This document shows, one piece after another, positions 8,871 to 20,000 of a DNA stretch of 64,000 nt. The translations under genes and the position numbers were made by a program. The notes under the pieces are model-generated. The model worked only from the letters and a program-made list of their open reading frames with translations. It ran no database searches and was not told the DNA's origin. Source of the DNA: Candidatus Electrothrix scaldis (lineage in GTDB: Bacteria; Desulfobacterota; Desulfobulbia; Desulfobulbales; Desulfobulbaceae); assembly GCA_033584155.1 (NCBI GenBank), contig CP138355.1, forward strand, positions 1,689,501 through 1,753,500. The letters run 5' to 3'. Position 1 is the first letter of the stretch. Every line of letters begins with the position of its first letter.

Positions 8871-11800
8871 CTATTTCTCCCTTCCCACCACATCATAATA
8901 AATCATATACAGTGCTGGCATAAGTACGAGAATAACAAGGGTGGTAAAGAGAATTCCGTAGCCCAGGGAGATAGCCATTGGGATGAGAAAACGGGCCTGG
9001 ACCGATTGCTCAAAGATCATAGGGGCAAGACCGAAGAAGGTGGTTAGCGAGGTAAGCATGATAGGGCGGAAACGCCGGGCCGCGCCATTGAGTGCCGCCT
9101 CAAAGGGCGTCATGCCCAGATCGCGATAGCGGTTTGCGGTCACCATAAAGACCAGGCTGTCGTTGATCACCACCCCGCAGAGGGCAATCATTCCGAACAG
9201 TGAAATAATACTCAGGTTATATCCCATAATCACATGACCGAGTAGGGCACTGAGCAGGCCAAAGGGGATGGAAAGCATCACCATCAGCGACTGGATGTAA
9301 CTGCGGAAGAGCACAGCCAGCAGGCAGAAGATGGCTGCCATACTGAAACCAAGCCCTGCGATTAATTCTTTCAGGGCCTTGCCCTTTTCCCGCTGCTGGC
9401 CAGCAAAGGAATAGGTCAGGCCACTGTAACGGGCAAGGAGCTCAGGCAGGAAGTCCTTTTGCAGGGCTGCAAGGATCTTGTTTTCATTAGCCTTGCCCGC
9501 CACTACATTGGCTGTGACATCCAGAACTCGTCGTCCATCTACCCGCTCAATCTGGGTATAGGCCCGTCCCTGTATCATCCTGGCAGCCCGATCCAGGGGC
9601 ATTTCGCCGCCATCCGGGGTGCGGAGGAGGAGATTCTCCAGGTGGAGAATCGACGAGCGCTCCTCTTCCGGCAGGCGCACCAACACCTTAACCTCATTAC
9701 GGCCCCGTTGCTGACGCAGGACCTCAGCCCCATAAAAGGCATAGCGCACCTGTCGTCCCAGATCTCTGGCGGTCAGGCCAGCAGCCCTGCCTTCCGGCAA
9801 CATCTTAAAATCATACTGGGGCTTGCCTTGGGCAAAGCCGTCATTAATATCCGTCACCCCTTCATACCGGGAAACCGCCTCAGCCAGATCCGCAGCTGCC
9901 TGTTCCAGGGTTTTCGGGTCAGGATGACTGAGCTCTATATTAATAGCTGCGGCCCCACCTGGACCAACCAGAAAATCAAAAAAGAGTTTTTCCAGGCCTG
10001 GAATATCGCCCACCTCTTCGCGCCAAGCTGTACTGAAATCACGAGTAGTTATTTTGCGCTCATTTTGGGGCACCAGCGTGATGGAAACCTCGGCAGCATT
10101 TCCTCCTCCCTTGCCAATATCCGTGCGCATACCAATCATGATCGACTTGCCGCCGCTCTTCTCTACTGCCCGCATTCCCCCTTGCTCAACCTGGCGGACC
10201 ACCCGCTTGACTTCATCCAGGCTCACCCCATAGGGCAACTCAATCTCCGCATCAATGGAATCGGTCTGGATGCGGGGGCGAAAGGAAAAGTTAATCCGGC
10301 CACTATCCCAGTAGGAATAACCAATGGTCAGTATGGCCAAAGCCAGGGCTGCAATCACATAACGACTCGATAGGCTCAGGCGTAGCAGGGCCGTGAAAGG
10401 ACCGTTAATAAGTCGATCCAGCAGGCGATCACAAAAAAGAGGGATTTTTCCGAGCAACAGCAGTAAACGATTACTCTTCTCTTTTCGTGGATAATTAAGA
10501 TGCGCAGGCAGGATATAAAGGCATTCCACCAGGGAAAGCAGAAAAACTGAGATAACCACCTCGGGAAGAACAGCAAAAAAGCGCCCCGTGGAACCGGAGA
10601 CAAAGAGCAGGGGCAAAAAGGCAATGATATTGGTGGATACCGCAATCAGGACCGGGGCAGACATGTCCATTACGCCGGTGACAGCGGCCCGATAGGGTGC
10701 CAACCCCTCTTCTCGTTTATGGTAGATATTTTCTCCCACCACCACCGCATCATCCACCACAATTCCCAGGGTGATGATAAAGGCGAACATGGAGATCATA
10801 TTAATGCTGCCGCCGATGAAATAGAGGACGAGCAGCGCGCCGATAATAGAGATGGGAATCCCCATAGAGACCCAAAAGGCGAGACGGGGTTCGAGGAAAA
10901 GACCCAGAGTAATCATAACCAGAATCAATCCCACCACGCCATTACGGAGGAGCAGGTCCAGGCGATCTTTATATAAGTCAGAACGGTCTCGGTAGGAGGT
11001 CAGCTGCACACCTGCTGGCAGGGTCGGGGAAAGTTCGCTAATATATTGTTGGACAGCATCGGAGATCTCGATCGGGGTTTGGTCACCCGTCCGGTAGACA
11101 TAGAGGAACACGGCCCGTTTGCCGTTATACCAGGCCTCACGGTCAGTCTCGGCAAAGCCGTCCCGGATGGTGGCAATACTGCTCAGGGGCAACTCGGTGC
11201 CATCCTTCTGGCTGATGATGCTGAGGTTGCTGAACTCCAGGGCGGTTTCCCGTCGCTCGCTGGTCCGCAGCAGGATTTCCCCGCCCTCTGTTTTGATCCC
11301 ACCTGCTGGCACATCCACAGCCGCCTTGCGCACCGTATCTGCTATTTCTTCCAGGGTCAGGTTATGGGCACGCAGGATATGCTGGGGTACCTCAATGGAG
11401 AGCTCCGGGGCCCGGGTTCCGCCCAGCTCTACCTGATTAATCTGCGGCAGCTGGATCAGCTCTTCCCGGATGGTTTCCGCTAAATTAAAGAGACTGTATT
11501 CTTCCAGATCACCGTATAGGGCCAGGCGCAGGACCTCGCGTCGCCTGCTCACCAAACTCACGGTGGGCCGCTCCACATCATCGGGAAAAGAGGTGATGCG
11601 ATCTATCCCGTTCTTGATCTCCTGAAGGAGCTTATCTGGGTTCGCTCCTGAGAGGAGCTCCACCCGGATTGAGGCCGAGCCCTCCTTGGCTGTGGAGGTT
11701 ACTCGTTCGATATTATCCAGGCTGCGGATTTCCTCCTCCATCGCCAGGATGATGCCCTGTTCCACCTCTTCCGGGCTGGCTCCGGGATAGCTCATCGAGA

Positions 11801-11963
11801 TATCGACGATATCCAGGTCATAGCTGGGAAAGACCTCCTTGGTAATTACTTGGGCAGAAACGAGCCCACCAATAACCAGGAGCATCATCAGCAAGTTGGC
11901 GGCAACGTGGTTGCCTGCCATCCAGGCAATAAGACCGGAAGGATGAGGGGATGGAGTTTGCAT
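8871..11963 (-). CDS. RND-family efflux transporter permease
   Basis: 1030 residues, normal for AcrB/MexF-type RND pumps. The first transmembrane helix (NHVAANLLMMLLVIGGLVSAQ) and SYPGASPEEVEQ show the family start. The TM2-TM6 block includes GLILVMITLGLFLEPRLAF and GIVVDDAVVVGENIYH (the TM4 acidic pair DD). The second repeat ends with ALCGVVINDSLVFMV and RFRPIMLTSLTTFFGLAPM. It exports a substrate across the inner membrane using the proton gradient, with a periplasmic adaptor and outer-membrane channel that are not in this window. The VINDS form and the periplasmic loops fit the heterogeneous multidrug/metabolite RND group rather than CusA. The substrate is unknown. Confidence 0.93.
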   Translation of the reverse strand: MQTPSPHPSGLIAWMAGNHVAANLLMMLLVIGGLVSAQVITKEVFPSYDLDIVDISMSYPGASPEEVEQGIILAMEEEIRSLDNIERVTSTAKEGSASIRVELLSGANPDKLLQEIKNGIDRITSFPDDVERPTVSLVSRRREVLRLALYGDLEEYSLFNLAETIREELIQLPQINQVELGGTRAPELSIEVPQHILRAHNLTLEEIADTVRKAAVDVPAGGIKTEGGEILLRTSERRETALEFSNLSIISQKDGTELPLSSIATIRDGFAETDREAWYNGKRAVFLYVYRTGDQTPIEISDAVQQYISELSPTLPAGVQLTSYRDRSDLYKDRLDLLLRNGVVGLILVMITLGLFLEPRLAFWVSMGIPISIIGALLVLYFIGGSINMISMFAFIITLGIVVDDAVVVGENIYHKREEGLAPYRAAVTGVMDMSAPVLIAVSTNIIAFLPLLFVSGSTGRFFAVLPEVVISVFLLSLVECLYILPAHLNYPRKEKSNRLLLLLGKIPLFCDRLLDRLINGPFTALLRLSLSSRYVIAALALAILTIGYSYWDSGRINFSFRPRIQTDSIDAEIELPYGVSLDEVKRVVRQVEQGGMRAVEKSGGKSIMIGMRTDIGKGGGNAAEVSITLVPQNERKITTRDFSTAWREEVGDIPGLEKLFFDFLVGPGGAAAINIELSHPDPKTLEQAAADLAEAVSRYEGVTDINDGFAQGKPQYDFKMLPEGRAAGLTARDLGRQVRYAFYGAEVLRQQRGRNEVKVLVRLPEEERSSILHLENLLLRTPDGGEMPLDRAARMIQGRAYTQIERVDGRRVLDVTANVVAGKANENKILAALQKDFLPELLARYSGLTYSFAGQQREKGKALKELIAGLGFSMAAIFCLLAVLFRSYIQSLMVMLSIPFGLLSALLGHVIMGYNLSIISLFGMIALCGVVINDSLVFMVTANRYRDLGMTPFEAALNGAARRFRPIMLTSLTTFFGLAPMIFEQSVQARFLIPMAISLGYGILFTTLVILVLMPALYMIYYDVVGREK

Positions 11964-12315
11964 ATATTTTGGGATGTATAAAAAAGGGTTGGGCTTTAGC
12001 TTAAGGGGATATCTTGTAGCCAGCTTTCCCGGCAGTCCGGTGAGCTGTGATACAGGGGCAGGAGTCGGATATCTTCACTTGCAGTCAACAGGGTATCACG
12101 TATTTTGTGAGGAGATGTTCAGATTGAAGTCAATTCCGAAATGAGTAACCAATGTACTCCGTAACAACAAAAGGCGTCAATGCCCTTTCTCTTTTTACGC
12201 TTCCGGTTAAGGCCAATGCGCTCTTCTGTCTCTTGATATGCAGCCATCTCTTTGGTAGAACATTTCGTTGATTCAGGGCGAAGGGAGAAATCTTTTTTCT
12301 CCGGCTCAGGAAGTC
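11964..12315. other. Intergenic stretch, no confident gene
   Basis: No convincing coding region lies between the RND gene and the palindrome at 12316. A 42-codon minus-strand open stretch (12119-12247, with ERIGLNRKRKKRKGIDAF) could be a tiny basic peptide or a remnant. No ribosome site or family match is seen. Confidence 0.4.
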
Positions 12316-12348
12316 GTAGGGGGCGACCGACCGGCCGGTCGCCCCTAC
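12316..12348. repeat. REP-like palindrome of the GTAGGGGC type
   Basis: Arms GTAGGGGGCGACCG and CGGTCGCCCCTAC flank a six-base centre (one extra G in the left arm). It belongs to the same palindromic family as 16757-16784 inside the giant helicase gene. Confidence 0.75.
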
Positions 12349-12353
12349 TCCAT

Positions 12354-12638
12354 TCAGACGTGTAAGGCCTTGTTGCTCATGTCCGTAAGCTCTTGCTGGA
12401 TGTCCAGATCAAGATTCTGGACGTACAAAACCTCGTTGTGTATATCCGCGATCTCGTATGGGACATCCAGAAGCTCGTCTGGAACTTCCGGGAAGAGGTT
12501 CGGTATGTCCTGAAGCTCATTCGGAACATCCTGGACGTTGTTTTGCATGTTCGAAAGCCGGTTGTGGATATGGCGGGACAGTTCGCGAACCGGGCGTATC
12601 TCTGTTGGTACGGGCTGAAAGATCAGATTTTTCTGCAT
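12354..12638 (-). CDS. Possible heptad-repeat (coiled-coil) protein encoded by a 21-bp tandem repeat
   Basis: 94 residues from ATG 12638. From about residue 28 the sequence is ten consecutive seven-residue units: IHNRLSN, MQNNVQD, VPNELQD, IPNLFPE, VPDELLD, VPYEIAD, IHNEVLY, VQNLDLD, IQQELTD, MSNKALH. Each starts with a hydrophobic residue and often carries N at position 3 and D at position 7. This would form a coiled coil, although several prolines argue against a simple one. No Shine-Dalgarno is obvious, and the open frame continues upstream to 12809. The opposite strand is also open, with its own heptads. The gene status is therefore uncertain; the DNA repeat is certain. Confidence 0.4.
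   Translation of the reverse strand: MQKNLIFQPVPTEIRPVRELSRHIHNRLSNMQNNVQDVPNELQDIPNLFPEVPDELLDVPYEIADIHNEVLYVQNLDLDIQQELTDMSNKALHV
12369..12578. repeat. Degenerate 21-bp tandem repeat, about ten units
   Basis: Successive 21-base units share a CTyrTTCTGGAcrTyCmgrA-like consensus. Examples are CTCGTATGGGACATCCAGAA and CTCATTCGGAACATCCTGGA, each one base short of a full unit. The units have drifted but keep exact 21-base spacing with no frameshift, suggesting selection on a reading frame. Confidence 0.8.
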
Positions 12639-12920
12639 GATCAAAAATAGGTAGGACTCGAACCTGCAACCCATTCTACAACCCGCATGGTTGCGCGGTT
12701 TTAAAATGGCCTGTGATACCGGAGTCAGTATTTTTTTTGTGAATATCTTACAAAATTTTATTGTGTCACAAAACAATAAAATTTTATTGAGAATATTTAC
12801 CACTCTCAATGCACTGTTTTTTATAAAAAAATATTGCGCTTTCTATATTTAAAGGTAAAGTGTTTCATCATTTTACTTAACAATACTGATTGATAACGTT
12901 ATGCGAGATATAGGTTAGCA

Positions 12921-13121
12921 ATGAAAGATTATTATGTTATAATAAAATACGTTACACTTTTTATAGTTACATTTTATCCAGTTTTAAGGATATTGGGCAG
13001 AGCTGGCCTTTCAAAGAAGTTGTCTTTACTTCTTTTAATTCCATACTTAGGATTTTATTTAATTTTGTTTATATTGGCCTATTCAACTTGGCCATTAATT
13101 GAAGAAAGAAGAAAAATTTGA
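12921..13121 (+). CDS. Small two-TM membrane protein, pair member 1 (copy at 12.9 kb)
   Basis: 66 residues with two hydrophobic segments (YVTLFIVTFYPVLRIL and LLLIPYLGFYLILFILAY) separated by RAGLSKK, ending in STWPLIEERRKI. It aligns by eye with the 63-residue protein at 59682-59873 (AYPTWRIVKRTGLN, LLPGIGGLIILIMLAYSDWP). The gene is followed nine bases later by a partner of related design, in the same order as at 59.5 kb. The stretch is AT-rich, unlike the flanking genes, suggesting transfer. The family is not recognised with certainty. Confidence 0.7.
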   Translation: MKDYYVIIKYVTLFIVTFYPVLRILGRAGLSKKLSLLLLIPYLGFYLILFILAYSTWPLIEERRKI

Positions 13122-13130
13122 GGTTATGTA

Positions 13131-13358
13131 ATGTTTGATATATTTTTCCATAGTAGATTAATGATATCTTTAATTTTATTCTTACTTCTTCTTGTTATCG
13201 TTTCGTTGAAATTTACTTTCAGAATTGTTCAAAAGGCAGGATTTTCAAAATGGTATGCTGTTTTTTGTCTTGTTCCAGGAGTAAATTTGATTGCAATATG
13301 GATATTTTCTTTTATTGAATGGCCTGCTGAAATAGACAAGAATTGTAGAAACGTATAG
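13131..13358 (+). CDS. Small two-TM membrane protein, pair member 2 (copy at 12.9 kb)
   Basis: 75 residues: a first TM segment (LILFLLLLVIVSLKFTF), then RIVQKAGFSKWYAVFCLVPG, a second TM segment and SFIEWPAEIDK. It matches the 68-residue protein at 59476-59682 (RIVHKAGFPSLYSLLALIP, FAFIDWPIEKN). A shared pattern with pair member 1 (R-I-x-x-[KR]-[AT]-G-[LF] then L-x-P-x-x-x-x-I then WP) suggests the two arose by duplication. Function unknown; the WP motif sits just after the second TM segment. Confidence 0.7.
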   Translation: MFDIFFHSRLMISLILFLLLLVIVSLKFTFRIVQKAGFSKWYAVFCLVPGVNLIAIWIFSFIEWPAEIDKNCRNV

Positions 13359-13412
13359 ATCTTAAAGAGTACACCATTGTCTCTAGATTTTTTTGATACA
13401 AAAAAGAAAAAA

Positions 13413-13490
13413 ATGTTAGAAATTATTGGTGTGATAATTTTTGCGATTATTACAGGGTTAATTCTTGCTGAAATTTTAAGGGTGTTGTAA
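13413..13490 (+). CDS. Possible 25-residue single-TM peptide
   Basis: ATG 13413 opens a 25-codon frame that is one hydrophobic helix (MLEIIGVIIFAIITGLILAE, then ILRVL). There is only a weak A-rich sequence upstream as a ribosome site. It follows the small membrane pair and could belong to the same transcript. Low confidence because of size. Confidence 0.3.
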   Translation: MLEIIGVIIFAIITGLILAEILRVL

Positions 13491-13574
13491 ATGTTGTCGA
13501 GAAAAAGTGAGTGATGAAGCTACTAATTTGCTTTAGAGTTATCCTTGCAGTGATATATCTTAAGAGGGAAATGC

Positions 13575-13856
13575 ATGAATGAATTAGAACTCTGCGAGAA
13601 AATTCTTATAGGGATATTTTCTAAAAATCATGAATTGCGCGAGATTGACGACTCTATTTTTATACAGCTCATTAAAGCAGGTATAGATGAGGCAGCGAAG
13701 GGGGATAAAGTGATTTATGACAACCTGTTAGAATATGCAATAATGCTTTATACTACTGATTGGTTAGAGGCGGCTTTAGAAGATAAAGGTGAACCTGACC
13801 TTGAAACAGAAAAGTCATTGGCGCGAAAGGAGTTTTTAAAGTGCTGGGGTGATTGA
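13575..13856 (+). CDS. Hypothetical acidic helical protein
   Basis: 93 residues from ATG 13575, with GAGGG about seven bases upstream. It is soluble, acidic and predicted helical (LCEKILIGIFSKNHELREID, YDNLLEYAIMLYTTDWLEAA). No family is recognised. It shares the low-GC context of the preceding small membrane genes. A cytoplasmic partner of those genes is possible but not shown. Confidence 0.6.
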   Translation: MNELELCEKILIGIFSKNHELREIDDSIFIQLIKAGIDEAAKGDKVIYDNLLEYAIMLYTTDWLEAALEDKGEPDLETEKSLARKEFLKCWGD

Positions 13857-14007
13857 GGTATAACATGTTAGTCCCATAATTGATGTTACGTTAAGTTGTG
13901 TTTCAAGTCTCTTGTAACTATTACGATCATATTTCAGGTGATTACGGCAATATTGCAGGCTATATCCGCCTGCGCACAGCCTCTCTTAACAGTTTAAAAT
14001 CAACGGG

Positions 14008-17000
14008 TCAGACTTCTTCAACGATATCCTCCCCATCAACAGACGGCTGCCCCTCAAAAAACTCCTTAAAACAGACATTGGCCCGCAGGCTCTCCTCGTT
14101 CTGAGCGATGGCAGTGAAAAAGGTCTCGCTGCCCACAACAATGAGTTTGTGACGGGCACGGGTGATGGCAACGTTGAAGCGATTGGGGTTGTTGAGAAAC
14201 TCGCTCAGTACCTGATCCGGGTCTGAGCAGGTGAAGCCGAACAGGATCACCTCGCGTTCCGCGCCCTGGATGCGTTCCACGGTATCAATCAGGGGCAAAT
14301 CATCGCTATTGCCCAGCAGTTCGGCCAAGCGGCGGCTTATCCGGTTATTCTGGGCACGATGGGGCGAGATCAGGGCCAGTTGTTCCTTGTCCAGACCATA
14401 CTTGTTTTGTAGGCGATGGGTCAAGCGGGCCATGATTTCCGCCTCCACGATGGATTCCTGGCCGCAGCCGCGATGATCGACACGGACCAGGACCACCGGT
14501 TTTTCCGGATCGATAATTCTGTCCAGCGGATCGTTGCCAAGCCTGCCCTTGAGCGACAAGCGAGCAGCAGCATTTGCCGGGGCCGGTTGTAATTGGGAAT
14601 TATACCAGGTGCGACTGGGAAAGGTGCAGATTTCCGTATTCATCCGATAGGTCAGATCCAGAAACACGCTCTGTTGCGGGTAGCGGTGCAGCATAAGACT
14701 GAGCAGGGAGCGTCGGACTTCGCTTTCCAGGTTTTCACCATGCGTATGATGCGTATCATCTGCTTGCTGATCAAGAAAGTCAACTGTTTCCTGCTCAAGC
14801 GGAGCTGAACGGATCACCGGAGGCAACTGCTGCACATCGCCGAGAAAAAGAAAGTTCCCCTTGCCGTACACCAGACTCAGCATGGCCTGCGGCAGCAGAA
14901 CCTGTGATGCCTCATCAAAAATCACCCAATCAAAGGGTTTGCTCGGCAGGGTTTTATTTTTCTCAACAAGATTTGTCAAACCATAGCCGGTGGCACCGAG
15001 AATGAGGTGAGAAAAACGCCGCACCTGCTCAGGGGCTTCCAGCGGTTCCACCTGCATTTCGTCACTGTTTTCATCAAAGTCCGGCCCGTCCCACCGACCC
15101 CATTTGCAACAGTGTCCCGGAAAGTCAGGTAAGTCATGTTGGTTGACCAATTTGACTACCTTGCTGAGTACCTGATCAATGGCCTGATGGGTCAAGGCGC
15201 TGACAGCAATGCGGAGCGGCTCATCCCTTGCCTGGGCGTGGCGGACCAGCGCAATCAAAATCCAGCCCAGCAGATTGGTCTTGCCCGTGCCGGGCGGCCC
15301 CTGAATCAGGCTCAGGGCATGGCGAAACGGCATTTGAAGCCCCTGTTCTTGTGCCGCATTCAAGCCGGCAAGCTTGCCTTCCGTGTGCAGCCATTCCTGT
15401 ACCCATTCCTGCCAATCCGAAGGCTGGGCAAAATCCCAGGCTCCGTCAAACAAATCTACCAAAGGATGATGAATCTTATCAGAATAAACGCTTTGCACCA
15501 CCTTGATGAGCTTGGGCGTGGTCCAATCATCTGCGTCTTCTTCCAGCGAATAGGACATCTTCTTCTGCAATTGGAGCGTGCCTCGCTGCCGTGAAGAGAG
15601 AGCGACTGATCCTTGTTGCGGCTCGTAGCTGTCCACAATTACGGGCATACCGCTTTGCAGGTCTTTTACTCCTTGGGGAACCAACTTGAGAAAATCCCCT
15701 TGGCGAAATTTGGAACCTTTCGTTCCTGCTCCATCGCTCTCTTCAATTACTTCAAAGAGGTAGAGAAAACGACCTTCGTCATCCAGGCCCGTACCGGTAA
15801 AATGGAGCGGCCCCAAGGCCCGAAATCGCTCCACCCGCTCGGCCAGAGACAGATCCTGCACGTCTCTGATATCTTTTTCCTGCACAGCCTGTTCTGTTTC
15901 TAGAAAATGTTGATAGGCCAGCCCCTTGCTCAACCCGAATTGCGCAGGATCAGCCGGATTATCCCAAGTTTCCCTGGTCCAATCACTGTTCAGATGGGAG
16001 GCGATCCATAGTTGGATCTGCCTGTCGAGGTGCAGAACTGCGGCAAGGTGCTCCTCTGCTTGCAGGGGCAGGCCCCTGTGCCTGCCCGATAGGTCAGGGC
16101 GAACACAGGGATTTGCCCCTACGGTGTCTGGCAAAGGGTCAAAATGGACAAGGGATTCCGGTGTCGGTAAAGTAGGGACATGGCATGCCGTGTCCCTTAA
16201 ACCCAAAACGCAGGCCAAATCATACAAGGTGAGGGTGGCGGGAACGGGCAGGGCAAAATGCTTGTGCAGTACCTGTTCAAGATCGGTCCAAGAGGGATCA
16301 AGGTTACGACGAAAAAGATTGCGCAGCGGCTTATCCGCCATCATTGCTGCCCAGTCATCAAGCCCCTGCCGGATTCCTGCACCAAAAAAGAAGATATGCG
16401 GCCTGCCTTGCCTTTCAACAGCCTCTTGCCAGAGATCAAGGAAACAGACGGAAAAATCACGCCAAACATCTTGCCACGTTTTTTGCCGTTCTGCTTGCGC
16501 CGCTTTATCCCCGACCACCCAGGTGAATATCTGCAAATCCTCAGCACCCTGACCATGTTGCCCCACTCCCAAGCCCAGAGCCTTGGGCAGCATGGTCACG
16601 GGATCATTGAGCAGATGCACAAAAAAACAGGTTGTAATCTGCGCCGGAAAAAGTTCTGTCCGTTGCTGAGTCAGAATGATTTTGTTTTCCTGCAAGGCCA
16701 TGACAGCATTGTGCAGACCTTCTCTTTGCGCAGGGCTGAAATCGGTGTTCATTGTTGTAGGGGCACGGCGCGCCGTGCCCCTACGGTATCCGCTATACGA
16801 GGGCAAGGGCGAACACAGGGATTCGCCCCTACGATCATCGGCAAACCAGGCCGATGCCTCCTCAATATTCCGCAATCCCAATCCCCGCATTTTCTCCAAA
16901 GCACCCTTAGAGAGCCGGGGAATGAACTGAATATCCTCCTCGTGCAAGGCCTGCTGGTAACAGGAAGAAAAATAAGGACAGGTCAGGCAATGGGCCTGCA

Positions 17001-20000
17001 CTTGCCACCCGGCCTGATCTGGAGGATGCGAGAGACAGTGGGCAAAATTGCGCAAAAGCGCGGGCAAGCTTGCCAGATAGGGCTGGAGAGCAAAGGTGTG
17101 CCGTTGGGGTTTGTCATCAAGGGGTGAGCGAATCAGAAGAAAGCCGCTGTCTGCGACCTGAACGCCTTTTGTATCAAGCCGCTCCTGCTCCAAAAAGGTC
17201 TTGAGCAAAAACACATAAAAAGCCACCTGCCATTTCTGATGATAACGGGGTTTGGCAACGCTTTTGATGTCGCCCACTTCCAAGATGATATTTGGTTCTT
17301 CAACTGCAATACGGATGAGATCCGGGATACCGACCCCATCCACATTCACACCTGTTTGCTCAGTACCGGCTGGGCTAAAAAATTCCGGTACAGGGGACAG
17401 GATTGCAGGCAGGATAAACACGCCTTGGGCCAGATAGAGCTTTCCGGTAATATCCTTTTGCTCACAAATACGGTGCAGGTACTCTCTGGTTTCTGCGCAA
17501 CGGGCCTCCAGAGAACAAAGTCTCCCATCCTGATCCTCTTTGCTGATACTATGAAATTGCTCTTTGAATCCGGCAAGCTCATCCATAATCTCCTGTTCAA
17601 AGGCCAGGCCCCGTGCCAAACGAAGGCTTGCATACTCGTCGTCCAGCGGGCTTTGTCGGGGCGGCTGATCCTCGGGCCGGAGAAAAGAAGCGCAGAACTG
17701 ACGATCACATTGGTGGTGGCGAAAATATTCACCGATCATGGTGCCGGTCAAGGGCCTGTTCTGATAGCGCACCTCCTTGCCCGTGATAAAGACCGGGGCA
17801 GCAGCTTCAGCATCTCCATGCCGCTCCTTTTCCAAAGCCAATAATGGTTGACTCTGCGCCTCAAAAACGGTGGGCACTTGTTCTTCAGCCTGCTCAGGAT
17901 GAAATTCAAGATTGCGCGGATCACCCTCTACGATCTCGGAGGAACTGTCTTTGTATTGCTGAAAAAAAGCAATCAGTCGCTGATCAAAGATGCAATCAAC
18001 GAGTTCGTGGCGTAATATCTCCGTCGGCAGGGTCGCACAAAAGGCATTGAGCGGGAACATGGCCCGCAGTTGCTTACAATGACGTTTGACCCAGGCTGTG
18101 AAATCATCTCGTTGCAAAGGCAGGCGCAATTTTTCAAAAGGAATCCATTGGCTACAGACCAGGCCGATCTCATCGGAATCCACCTCAACATCCTCTGATT
18201 GTGCGGCAAGATATTCCTTTACACTCCAGGCCAGCAGCATATTTCCCACTGATCCCAAATAGGTGCGGTATTGAAAAGAACCTGTTCCGGCCCGAACCAC
18301 CTCAATGCCGTTAGCAAGCAGGACCGCCCTGGCATCCTGAGTGAGCTGCTGGCGGATCAGTTTTCGGGTCCGGGAGAAAAGTCCGACAGCAGCCACATTA
18401 TCAGCAGAATCTGTTGATTTAAGGACTGCCCGCATGGCCTGCGCTGTTTCCAGGGAGACATGACAGCCCATGCCGAGCCAGAGCAGTTCTTTATCATCCA
18501 GTCGCTCCTGCGTGGGCTCGGCAAAAATTCGTTTATCCGCCTTGGTGCTGATCCAGAGGATACGCAGAGGCCGCCCTGCAAGCAGTACCTTGTCGCCGGG
18601 ATCAAGCTGTTTGACAATGGTCTGCGGAATATCAGCCACAGGCTCGCCTGCCACATCCAGCTTGTACTCAATCTCGGTTTCCGGGAAATTGGACCAGATT
18701 TGATACTCTGTCAAGGCATCCCAATATCGCCATCCTCCTGTATATAAGCCCTCAACTTTGTCCTTGCGCAGCCATTGTTTCTTGAGCAGCGATTGGAAAA
18801 TGCTCTCAATCCACGTTCCTGCTTCCTCCTTATCCGTATCAGCATCCGTATCAGCAAAGAGATTCTGTACGGCTGCCAAAGAAAGACGCTTTTTCTCATA
18901 CAAACAGGAAATGATCTGCTGGCTGAGTACGCTGGGGAAGCTCTTGGGCAATGCCGCCTCCACCTGCCCCTGTCGAGCCAGTTTCAGCAGGGCAAGAAAA
19001 CGCAATGCCTGCTGTCCTGCCTGCTCGCCTCGACAGATTCCCCAGAAATGAATGGCCTTTTGCCGTCGATTGGCCCGACCGATACGTTGCAGAAAGGCGG
19101 CAACCGAATCCGGCGGTTCAAAGAGAATGACCGCATCCACATCTCCCACATCAATGCCCAGCTCCAGGGTTGAGGTGGCAATGCAGATTGATCTGTCCTG
19201 CTTGCGGAAACTGCGTTCCACCTGTTGCCGCTGTTTGGATGTGAGGTTGGAGTAATGGAGATGAACCCTGCCGCAAAAGGAACGGCTGTGATTCAACAGC
19301 TTAAAGGTCTTGTCGCACCGGCCCCGGCTGTTGGCAAAGAGCAGAATTTTGCGATACTCCCATTCTTGGTACAGATCATCCAGAAAGCCGGTCAGCTCCT
19401 GTTCATCATGGTGCAGATGCACCAGTCTGGGCACGATGTCCCGACTCACCGTGTCAGCCAAGAATACCGTATCCGGGGAGCAGCCCAGAAAGCGGCCCAC
19501 CTCCTCGGGATCGGCAAGGGTGGCGGACAAGGCTATCCTTTGTACTCTTTGACTGATACGCCGCTCCAGACGTTGAAGCAGGTAAACCAGTTGTTGGCCA
19601 CGATATTGATGGATAAATGAGTGGGCTTCGTCAATAATCACGATGCGCACCCGTGCAAGAAAACCGCGTAGATCCTGATTGGAGCTGCCCAGCATCACAT
19701 CCAGCGACTCGGGCGTGGTAAGGAGCAGGGCCGGGCTGCCGCCGCCTCGCAGTTTGAGATCACCGGTGCGAACGGCAAAACCAAGCCCCAGACGTTCGGT
19801 GATAATTGCTTTGAAACGCCGATACATATCAGCGGCCAAGGCACGGGTGGGGACAATATAGAGGACGGCTTCATTGGCCCCGGAGCTGATGACCCGCTCC
19901 AGACACGGGGCCAGCACAGCCTCGGTTTTTCCGGAACCGGTGGCGGATTGGAGAATAAGGTCTTTATGCGCCAGGATCGGTTCAACAGCCTGTTGCTGGA

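Noticed and set aside
12645-12715. tRNA-like sequence on the minus strand (GGTTCGAGTCCTACC)
   Set aside because: Only the T-arm part looks like a tRNA; the anticodon and D arms do not form, and the T stem has a mismatch. At most a decayed tRNA end or old attachment site.
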